Shown here: positions 10,860 to 19,375 of the stretch, in pieces
Layout of the letters: the number at the start of each line of letters is the position of its first letter
Position numbering within the stretch: the stretch's first letter is position 1
Source of the DNA: Physocladia obscura
Lineage: Eukaryota; Chytridiomycota; Chytridiomycetes; Chytridiales; Chytriomycetaceae
Assembly: GCA_027596945.1 (NCBI GenBank)
Contig: JADGJH010000206.1
Coordinates: 1-25,279, forward strand
Direction of reading: 5' to 3'
Length of the DNA: 25,279 nt
Position numbers and translations under genes: made by a program
The notes under the pieces: generated by a model
Told to the model about the DNA's origin: nothing
Seen by the model: the letters and a program-made list of their open reading frames with translations, nothing else
Databases searched by the model: none

Positions 10860-11824
10860 TTACCATACCGCGCTCCCTATCACATCAGTTCCGAAACCCA
10901 AAAATGTAGAAAAGTCAACAGCTGCTAGAACCACAAGTAACACACCATCGGCAATAAAGAGAGGCAAAATTCCCCACAAATACGCTATCACTAAAAAATT
11001 AAAATAGTAGCATCGAAGGCCCGCCGCGTGATAAAATTCGGCAGTATTCAAGACGCGAGAAATAAAATTGCTATTTCTTGAAAGGCGTAAAATCGTCGGA
11101 GCTTGTGTGCATGTCTGCTCAACGTCAATAACAGTCGATGTAGATGAAGCTGTATTTTCGCAAATTACATAATCTTGCGGGACACAAATTGTGATAAGCA
11201 TGGTTCCATGGTTGTAGAATCGCATTGCTTGGGTGAAGCAAAAAAAGGAAGTGACATTAAGTAAAATTAACGCAACAACCTGTTAAGTGTTAAAAATTTG
11301 TCAAATAAGATATTTGAACCACGACCCCACCTTCAAACCGAAAAAATTGTCCAGGACAAAACCGAACAAATTGTCGTTCGTTGGGTTGTCATAATTTTGT
11401 CTTGTAGAGGCGGCAAGTTGAGTGAAAAAATTCATGAATCCAAGAATTAGAATGACTGAAGTTGAAGCAAGAATCGATGAAACCATAATTTGGTTTCTCA
11501 TGGCTTGGACTTTGGTGGGTTAATCATTCGAGGTTCTATGATCGAAAGAAGAAACGTCTGAACTTACTTGCAACAATACTGTTTTTACTATCGGTGACGA
11601 GACTAGAGACCCAAGTGTTGCTTTTGCATTTTGCAACAAAGAGTGATGAGGTAAGCTAGGAAAAAGTGAATGTTTTACCGGCAATGCGAAACAATACCAG
11701 CCACGGTTCGATGTGGACGATTTGCGCTAATTCGAAAGAGTATCGCATGATACCATATAAGCACCGTGATGGTAGAAAAGACAGCCAACAGGTTTTTTGC
11801 GACAAGGTCTTTTTCGTCAACCAT
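10860..11824 (-). CDS. DUF599-family four-helix membrane protein
   Basis: Four minus-strand exons, 11824-11679, 11620-11568, 11509-11331 and 11279-10860, join to 265 residues. Hydrophobic helices lie at about 11-30, 73-93 and 127-146, with a long C-terminal hydrophobic segment near 210-245. DUF599-like marks include WYHAILFRI after helix 1, KNSIVAIQAMRNQIMVSSIL before helix 2, and RVLNTAEFYHAAGLRCYYF before the last helix. DUF599 proteins occur in plants, bacteria and some fungi and protists. Their function is unknown. The ATG at 11824 is the only in-frame start after an upstream TGA and puts helix 1 close to the N terminus, as in the family. A strong hairpin lies about 10 nt upstream of this start. 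Confidence 0.82.
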
Positions 11825-11833
11825 TTGTTGGAT

Positions 11834-11869
11834 GTTGCGCAATTTTTCAAATTCTGAAAATTGCGCAAC
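11834..11869. promoter_or_regulatory. 13-bp inverted repeat with two TTGCGCAA cores
   Basis: GTTGCGCAATTTT (11834-11846) is followed after 10 bases by its exact complement AAAATTGCGCAAC (11857-11869). It ends about 10 nt before the DUF599 start codon on the minus strand, so it would lie in that transcript's leader, and it is also in the 194-bp divergent promoter shared with the HAUS2-like gene. As RNA it would form a stable hairpin. As DNA each arm holds the palindrome TTGCGCAA, a C/EBP-type bZIP site. Which of the two matters cannot be told from sequence. Confidence 0.6.
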
Positions 11870-12018
11870 GCTTTTATGATAAAATTGTGGGGAGGCATTT
11901 CACCCATATTAAAAATTACACAAATATTAAGTCGGTTGAGTATCTCGTTGCAAAAATATTAAAAATTAAAAATTAAAAAATAATAATAAATAAAATAAAA
12001 ACTGAATAAGTAGAAAAA

Positions 12019-12576
12019 ATGATATCGAAACTCAAACAGCTGGATGCAATCAATGGCAAATTATCAGCTAACAAACTGGAAGCAGAGCGGGTGGCCGCAG
12101 ACAACAGTGTTGCGGATGTTTTGGCGCCCGAAAATATTGGTGGGTTCTTGCCATTCTCTGTTTGTTTTGCTTGGCTTGACACTCGACTTTAAACAAAACA
12201 AACCCAGCTGAAAGGCTCGATACTCTGCGCATTCTTTCAAATCACTTGAAAAGTATAACTGCAAACGTAAACGTTCTTTCTGCAATGCTTCAAGATCCTA
12301 TCACTGCAAATAACACTTTGGTTCTACGACCGGACTTGCATGAGTGGGTCCTATCTCACAAAACGCACAGTTATCTACGTGTATTTATTTTCTTTTACTG
12401 AAAACAGGAAGCTGGCTGGTTCTTTTCCTCATTTTTTGGCGTCTGTGGCATCCTGTGCTGATTCAATTGAATCAATCCCAAAGGCATCCGACAAAAATAA
12501 ATATAGAGAAATGGAAAGAACTGTTGCTAACATTAACCTGCTAAGCTCTCAAGTAACAAGAGTATCCTCGTTATAG
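12019..12576 (+). CDS. HAUS2: Augmin complex subunit 2 (HAUS2-like)
   Basis: Three exons, 12019-12139, 12208-12343 and 12408-12576, give a 141-residue, mostly helical protein. It aligns without gaps to the central part of animal HAUS2/CEP27 over about 53 residues: the pattern LKQLDAINGKL, then an ADV-x-x-P box, then L-T-L-x3-NHL. The later pattern (a Pro-bearing linker, then a helix with S-I-E-S-I-P) also follows HAUS2. HAUS2 is a subunit of the augmin complex, which recruits gamma-tubulin to existing microtubules so that they branch. The protein is shorter than human HAUS2 (235 residues) at both ends. An in-frame TAA 12 nt upstream of the ATG argues against a simple extension, and no upstream exon is visible. 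It is transcribed divergently from DUF599 and ends 21 bp from the 3' end of the kinase-like gene. Confidence 0.7.
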
Positions 12577-12597
12577 AAAAAAAGGAAAGAAAAAAAA

Positions 12598-13739
12598 TCA
12601 GTCCAATAAAATATCCAGTTTATCAAAATGTTTCTTGACTCGATTGATAGCATTTTCAAACTGATTGCCTTCAAATCTCCACTTTGCGATGGAATCAACA
12701 ACAAGAGCATATAATGTAGAACGAATAACATACCCCTCCAGATTCTCAAAACATGGGAATCCATCTTTCATTATTTGCTGTCGAATCCATTTGTTTTCGT
12801 AAACATCCCCATCATTTTCTTCTTCTAGCCAGTCATCAAGCCAGTCAACATAAATTGGACGCGTGCCACACCATTCCCAATCCAAAATACTCGAAATTAC
12901 AAGCTTTCTTGACTCATTTCGGCGAACCATAATATTGCGGAAGGCAAAGTCGCCATGAAATAGAACAGTTGGACAGGGTTTGAGGGAACGAAAAACGGAA
13001 TTTATGATGCTTCTCACATCATCCAGTCTCTTAATCAAAGTATCGAATTCAGTTTGAAAGCCAGGTAGAACTTCAATCGATTGCAAGTCACACAAGTTTT
13101 GGTTTAACCTTCCAATTAAGAAAGATGGTTCCGAATCGTAAATAAATTCGCCATCCCAGTATTTTGTCACGATAGGACGATTACTACTACTATTGAATCC
13201 AAGACCTCCAATTTCATTGAAAGTGGAAGCTTGAAGTTTTACAATAACACGTTTAATTTCGACAAGCAGATCGTTCTTCTCGATGATTGACAGCTCGCGC
13301 CATACAGCTTCAAGCATATTTCCTTCGATATATTCCAAAAGCATCCAATGGACTTTCGAAATATCACTTGCAGTTTCTGTACTTGCATTTGGAGTTTGCA
13401 CACCGAAAGTAACCAATTGTGGCGCTGGAATAGAATTTTCTGCCGCTATCCGCAATGCTGCTGCCTCTGCTTCAACTTTGCTTGGTGGCCACGACGCGGC
13501 CCGTGATAGACGCAGTACAAATTGCTGACCATCTGATGTTTCAACCTTAACGGCCTTGTTGTTCCATCCCTGCCGTTGAAATAAATTTCATTTGTGTAAT
13601 ATAACGTAATCATACTAACTGTTGCGATTTCGAAGAAGGAGGTTATCAATAGATTTGGCATAGCACCTCGAATCAACGCATTAACGAAATCGAGTGTGAT
13701 CTTGATGTCAATACAGTGTGGTGAAGCTTTTTCGGCCAT
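12598..13739 (-). CDS. APH-family (aminoglycoside phosphotransferase-like) kinase
   Basis: Two minus-strand exons, 13739-13620 and 13569-12598, encode 363 residues. The protein-kinase-like fold of Pfam APH (PF01636) is visible. A glycine-poor N lobe with VKVETSDGQQFVLRL and an acidic helix PPSKVEAEAAAL is followed by a linker region LLEYIEGNML. The catalytic loop is HGDFAFRN (catalytic D247, N252) and the metal-binding motif is LDWEW (D270). These residues are all intact, so an active small-molecule kinase is likely. Fungal genomes carry many such proteins (choline/fructosamine/homoserine-kinase-like and AIM9-type), and the substrate cannot be read from sequence. It should not be taken as a drug-resistance gene. 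It starts only 49 bp downstream of the stop of the P450-reductase gene on the same strand, and its 3' end faces the HAUS2-like gene. Confidence 0.87.
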
Positions 13740-13788
13740 TTTTCAAATTGAAAAAAAGTGATGAGACATGCAATATTTTTTTTAAACT

Positions 13789-16700
13789 TCAACCCCACAC
13801 ATCCTCAATGTACCTACTCTCCAACCACGCGGACGCGTCAGATTCGGTAATTCCTCCAATCTGCACAACAACTTTTTCCAAAGCCTTTCTGACGTCTTTC
13901 GCCATTCCTCCGGCTGCTCCGCAAACGTACACTTTGCCTCCTCTGTCATTCAAAAGATTCCACAGAGATGCCCCTTCCTCAATCAAAAGATTTTGCACAT
14001 ACTTCTTTTTATCCAAACGCGAGAACGCGACATGGATCTTAGTCAAAACTCCAGTGGATTGATATTCTTCCAATTCGTTACGGTAAATGAAATCGTCTTC
14101 ATTGCGACAACCGAAAAAGAGGTGCGTTTCAGCATCTGGTACCACAAAGCCTTTTTCTTTTCTGTCTTGCAAGAATCCCTGAAAAAAAAAAAAAAAAAAA
14201 AAATATTTTACAAGGGGAAAAAAAAAAAAAAAAAAAAANNNNNNNNNNTGGTCAAAATAAATAACAATAAATATACCATAAACGGCGCCAATCCAGTTCC
14301 AGCGCAAATCATAATCAATGGAACGGTTATATCAGTCGGTGCCCTAAAGCTATCTTTACAGCTTCTCACAACGGCTGCGAGTTTCACATTCTCTACTCCA
14401 GCAACTCTCTTGAAAAAGCCACTTGCTTGGCCAAAGTAAACTTTGCCGCTCACTGAATCAATATCTTTCACAACTCCGACAGCAATTGCAACACGATTTT
14501 TCAACACCAAAGGAGACGAGGCAATCGAATAACGTCTTGGAATAATCGCGGAAACAGACCCCACGAACTCTGCCAAAGAGACATCGTTTACAGTCGGATA
14601 TGCATTCATAAGATCCAAAAGAGTCCTGTTTTTTTTAAGAAACGCATCGAACTCCTTCTTCGCATTTGCTGAAATGAGAAATCTAAGCGCATCTGCAGCA
14701 GTAGCATCATTCGCCTCCAATTTATTAGCAAAGAGAGACACTATAAGACGAGTTGGTGGGCCAGAAAGATCAGCGCGGTGGGTCAGCAAATTTCTAAAAG
14801 TCACTGGAACGCCAATAGGCAACGAAGCAATAAGCGATCTTGTGGATGCAAGTGACGCTGGATCGATTTCAGTTGGGATGAATGTCGCATCAAGTGCAAG
14901 CCCAAACCCTTGAGCGACTGCTTCAACAATATCGGCATCGTTTTGCGGGTAAACTTCAAGATGGTCTCCCGGAAGGTATTCTGAGTTTACAGAAATTTCA
15001 ATATGGCGCGTCGATCTTTTGGAGTTGGCGGTGTTTTGCAGTTCACGGTTGACAAGAATTGTCGAAGAAACGAATTCATCCTCTCTCCGCGCTTGATTCC
15101 AACCTGGCGCAGATGGCAGAACTGTGGAAGTCGTAAACCCGTCCGTGACAACAACTGGCTTTGATTCTTGAGTTACAGAAACATTTCCTCCGAAACTTTC
15201 GATCCAAGTGGAATATAGGGAACGCAAAAACTCTACAAAAAAAGAGAAGGAGAGAAAAAAGAAGAGAAAAGTCAAAAAAAAAATAATTAAATACTTTGGT
15301 TGGTCTAATTATACCTTCGAAATCGCCATCAATATCTTCGTTTGCATCACCAGCTCCAGCAGAAACAAATTTAACACCACCAAGCTTTTCCAAACCTTCA
15401 TTGACTTTCGTTGGGAAGGCCTGATACGTTCTCCATTGTTTGTTGCCGCATCCAAAAACACAATAATGCACACCAGCCAGAGGCTGACTTTCTGCAATTG
15501 GTTCACTCGAAATCCACTTGTCAAATTTAACTGCATTATCAGGCGGGGTGCCGTTGTAAGTTGAAGTGACAACAATCAAAATATGCTTAATAGATGGCTG
15601 AAGTCCATTGGGCCCCTGAGACGCCAATTTTTGTCCTACGCGAGTTAGAAGGCTTGGCAAATACTCGTCCAAGGAAGATAAAACAACATCTTCCCAACCA
15701 AGTTTCTTTGCTTTGACAGCAATAGTGCTTGCGTAGTCCGTTGAAGTGCCAGTGTTGCTGCCATAAAGGATCGTAATTGGCGGCAACGGAAAATTGCTTG
15801 GCTTCAAATTGGTATTATAATTTCCGTTATTTTCAACTACCAGTTCAGAAACCGCTTTTCCTGGAACACTGGGTTCTGGTAAATTTATTTGCGGTGTAAT
15901 ATACATCCACATATTAATTGGGGAAGTTGTAGCGGCACCAGGATCATAAGAGACGGCTTCGGGGTCAACTGTGGTGAACTTAAACTTGCGCAAAAATACA
16001 GCAAGGCCGATTTTAGCTTCCTGCATGGCAAACTGTCGCCCGATACAGCCGCGGGCGCCAATTGAAAACGGCATCCATGAATAAACACTTCTTTTGCTTT
16101 CGTTTTCTGGGAGCCATCGGTCCGGATCAAACACATCTGGATTTTCAAAGACATCTGGATTATAATGCAAAGCATCTGTGAAGATTTTTTTAAAATAAAA
16201 ACCCGATTTTTAAAAATGAAGGTATGAAAACTTGATCTTTACCTATTGCAATGACGGTGGTTGTATGAGATGGAATTGAATACTTCCCTCCGAAGAGATT
16301 AGTATCACGTCGCGATAATTTTGCGATCTGGCGGACTGGAGCGTGACACCTCAAAGTCTCTTTCAAAACGCATTCAATATAATGCAACCCGGCGACTTGC
16401 TTGTCAGTTATAACATCATCTGAAATTCCCACATTCACAATTTCTTGCAAAATGGCTTTGTGAATGTTAGGGTGTCTGTCGATTTCGAACAAGGCCTGGC
16501 GTAAGGAGGAAAAATAAGATTAATAAGATGATAGCAACTACTCCACTAACCCAACAAAGTGTGTTTGATGTAGTTTCATGGCCAGCAATCAAAAATGTCA
16601 TAACTGCTCAATAGGTTATTTACACGATAACAAAAAAAGAGCAGAAAGAAATAGGCACCTTGATCGCGAATAAGACTATCATTCATTCCTTTTCCGTCCA

Positions 16701-17859
16701 TTTTAGCAGTGAGCATGTATGTTAGGAAGTCTTTTGGAACTTCTTGGTTGTTGGCAATTTCTTGCTTGCGAATTTTGATGACTTCTTCGACAATTTTGTG
16801 CATAGACTTCAGCTCACGATCATAACGATAATTTGCAGCCAACGGCAAAGTTTTGTATATCTATTTATATATGTGTAAGTCGATTAGATATGTGAAGAAG
16901 ATTTGAGGGATTCACCTTGAAACTGCGGGCACGAGTAATTCCCTCTTGCAAACAGAATGCCATTGAAGTGATAAACGGATGAATTGGAGCATCTTTGCTG
17001 TCCAGCAGTCCAAAATCGTAACCAAATCCAGTTTTTCCGATAGTTTCAAAAGTGAAATTTGTCATCCAACGATTAATTAACACTTTCTCCCCAGAGTCTG
17101 AAATTTCTTTGAAAACCAAGAGAGTCTTGTTGGCCAAAGAGCCCATTTCGTGCGAGTAGGCGCGGATTGCTTTTGGAGCAAAAGCTGGGATTAATAGTTT
17201 ATGACCTAGAATCCAATCTGGATCATCTGTATTTGAAGTGAATAAACCTTGACCTATCATTCATTAATTAATTTCAGGCTTTTTGAATTTGAGAAAGATA
17301 TTTACAGCTGACCTCCAACCGGTTTAATTTCTGCCAGTCCTCCAGTAACACGTTTCCAGAAAGTTTCAGTCTCTTCAGCAACAATTTCTACATCTTTCGG
17401 GTCAGCAATCCACACACCTGGAGGACCAACAGTTGCGAGCTTTATGATGGGACCAAATTTGCGGAAGAGATTTCGAACTTGGTTCAATGGGTCTGGGAGA
17501 ATATCATACAGATTTCCAAAGATCAAGCTAGCTTGTGGACCAGGAATATCAGCCATTTTGGAGTTCGCTGAGATACTGGCGCCGGTTTCAATCACAACAA
17601 TGTCGCGCGTGCGAACTTCATCAAAAGATGACAGGGGGTTTCCATGAATGTCGCGGAAAAAAATGGACGCAGATCCTAAACCGAAACGCGCGACCGTATC
17701 ATTCCGCAAAGCATCGAGCGAGGAATATTTGGTGACGTCAAATGAATGGCCATCCTGCGCAAATACGATTTAAATAAAACAAGCAGCCGGTCTGAAACTA
17801 CAAACCGTTTTAAAGTGCTCTTCATGTCCTGCTTGAACAATAATCAGTGTTGTTGCCAT
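13789..17859 (-). CDS. CYP505: Self-sufficient P450-CPR fusion (CYP505 type) with extra N-terminal domain
   Basis: Nine minus-strand exons: 17859-17806, 17754-17313, 17253-16916, 16860-16659, 16603-16551, 16495-16243, 16175-15315, 15232-14277 and 14178-13789, giving 1182 residues. The P450 part (about 86-560) has the I-helix AGHETT (352-357), ExxR (E409/R412) and the heme loop FSIGARGCIG with C491. The FMN domain begins with ILYGSNTGTS (583-592). The FAD part has RRYS (967-970). The NADPH site has CAGTG (1044-1048) and VYVCGAAG (1136-1143), and the protein ends in DVWG. This is the P450BM3/P450foxy layout: subterminal fatty-acid hydroxylation with built-in NADPH electron supply. The 85 residues before the P450 (RDIHGNPLSSFDEVRTRDIV and neighbours) are unusual and resemble a small beta-grasp or doublecortin-like fold. 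M85 (ATG at 17556) is where such proteins normally start. Intron 8 contains an assembly gap. Confidence 0.95.
14182..14248. other. Poly-A tracts and 10-N assembly gap inside an intron
   Basis: Two A homopolymers of roughly 20 bases flank TATTTTACAAGGGG and run into ten Ns at 14239-14248. The whole feature lies within intron 8 of the P450-reductase gene (14179-14276), so the coding frame is unaffected. The real gap length is unknown and the ten Ns may be a placeholder. Confidence 0.95.
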
Positions 17860-18215
17860 TTTGTTCTTTTACACAAACCAAAAAGAAAAATTTGCAATTA
17901 ATGCTGAATCTTAAAATCAAAATAGTTTTAATTACGTGTTCACATTTGTCAGCGCCAGTTCAAAATTGAATTTGTCATCCATTTATTTAATTTATAAGGA
18001 AGCAACTTTCTCCGTTGTCTCATCAAAGAAAAAAAGTCTTTGTATTGAAGTAATTCTTTTTGATTAATTTTCGACTTTGAACGGAAATTGAATTTATTTG
18101 ACGCGTCTCTATGTTTACTTGAGCATACGTAAGATAAAGTTAGATAGTGCAGCTTCAACGTTTGCAGGAGCTGTGTTATCTGATGAACCGTTTCAATTGA
18201 TTTTTGTGAATCAAA
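17860..18215. promoter_or_regulatory. Divergent promoter between CYP505 and TRAP-alpha genes
   Basis: This 356-bp AT-rich gap separates two divergent start codons, so it must hold both promoters. It contains an ACGCGT (about 18100-18105) of the MluI cell-cycle-box type and several A/T tracts. No TATA box at a convincing distance and no hidden exon were found. Confidence 0.5.
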
Positions 18216-19321
18216 ATGAAGGTTGTTGCGTTGGCATTTGTCCTTTTGCAGTTGTTGGGTCTGGCTTCTCTTTGCATTTGAGTTTTTCCCAGCCGCCGAC
18301 CAACACTAACCATGCCCGCTATTCCTCACTACACCTTGTAGTCGGCGTTATTGGCGTCTCGGCGCAGAACCAAAACAGCGAGAACGACGAGTTCTTGCGG
18401 GCCATGTCCAAGGAGATTGCGCGCAACGGCGGAGCAGTGCGTGAATCGGCCGAACTTGCGTTTGAAACTGTGTTTCCCTCAAACAAGGATCATAGTGCGT
18501 TTTTGTTTTTTGTTTTTGTTTTCCACTTTGTTAAAGACTTACACTTATTCGCGATCATCCACACCCGCACTTCCCCGTTCTGTTTACTCGACGCGCGTGA
18601 TTACTTGATCTTGTTCTTCTAGAGTTTCTCAGCGGCGAACTCACTGAAGTCGTTGTCGGTCTGACCAGCAAAGTCGCCTATCCTGTATCTGTGTTTGCCA
18701 TCTCTGGTTACTTTGCCAATCCAAAGAACTCTTCAAAGCCAATCCATGAAGTAAGAAAAATCATACTCTATTCTATCCCTCCATTTTTTTGGCTACAGTC
18801 AAGATAAATTTTACGAATAATAAAATCACACCTTAGCTTCCAGCCCAAAGATTCAACATCAAACTTGACACCAAGCAGGAAGCTTCGTTACCTCTCAGAT
18901 TTACTCCCGAACTTGAAGCCCAGCAACTTGTTCTCGTTGTGCTCATTGATTATTTTGATGTCGAAGAAACTCCACGTCGTGTTATCGTTTTTGAAGGTCC
19001 AATCCAAATCATTCCTTCTGACTCGTTATTTGACCTTGCTGGGTGAGTTTGGGCGTTTGTTTGTTGGTCTATATTCATTCTGCATTTTCTAGACTGTCTG
19101 TTATTGCTGCATTTGTTGGAGCTGCATATATTGGATATAAAGTTTTGACGACCAAAGATGCCAAAAATGGTTCTTCTGGTGGTTCGGCCACTTCCGTAGA
19201 TGGAACCGCTCCGAAGAAGGTGAAAGTTTCTGCTGCTGAGATTCGGGCCGAAATTGAGGCCAAAAAGGATGTTTTGGATGAAGAGTGGATTCCAGTCCAA
19301 TTGAAGAAGAAGAAGAATTGA
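18216..19321 (+). CDS. SSR1: TRAP-alpha/IRC22-like ER membrane protein
   Basis: Five exons, 18216-18258, 18342-18494, 18623-18750, 18837-19042 and 19093-19321, encode 252 residues. Exon 1 plus the start of exon 2 form a clear signal peptide (MKVVALAFVLLQLLVGVIGVSA). The lumenal part has the family landmark FLSGELTEVVVGLTSK and a beta-rich segment ending FEGPIQIIP. One membrane helix lies at about 177-195, followed by a Lys/Glu-rich cytosolic tail ending DEEWIPVQLKKKKN, much like the DMSWIP tail of animal SSR1. This is the TRAP-alpha family (PF03896): translocon-associated protein alpha in animals, Irc22 in yeast. It probably assists protein entry or folding at the ER. The first donor (G|GTCTGG at 18259) is weak and was chosen because it restores the frame and a sound signal peptide. 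Confidence 0.85.
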
Positions 19322-19375
19322 TTAACAGCTTTTTACTGTCTTTTTCTTTGAAGTTGAGATTGAAAATTTGAAAAA

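Noticed and set aside
11656..11907. Minus-strand frame with an earlier ATG upstream of the DUF599 start
   Set aside because: It is in a different frame from the conserved DUF599 N terminus and passes through the hairpin. The frame starting at 11824 gives the family pattern and joins the next exon in phase.
12598..13739. Aminoglycoside-resistance gene
   Set aside because: The fold matches the APH family, but eukaryotic members are diverse small-molecule kinases. Nothing here indicates antibiotics as substrate, and introns show it is a native gene.
13993..14439. Plus-strand open frame of about 148 codons
   Set aside because: It is antisense to conserved FAD/NADPH exons of the P450-reductase and runs through poly-A and Ns. 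It has no protein-like features of its own.
17732..17742. Second TGACGTCA site as a regulatory element of the P450 gene
   Set aside because: It lies inside coding exon 2 (codons for Asp-Val-Thr) and is most simply explained by the protein sequence.
18098..18622. Uninterrupted plus-strand frame of 174 codons covering the TRAP-alpha 5' region
   Set aside because: Only the part from 18342 to 18494 is coding. The true protein starts at 18216 in another frame with a signal peptide and reaches this frame through an intron.
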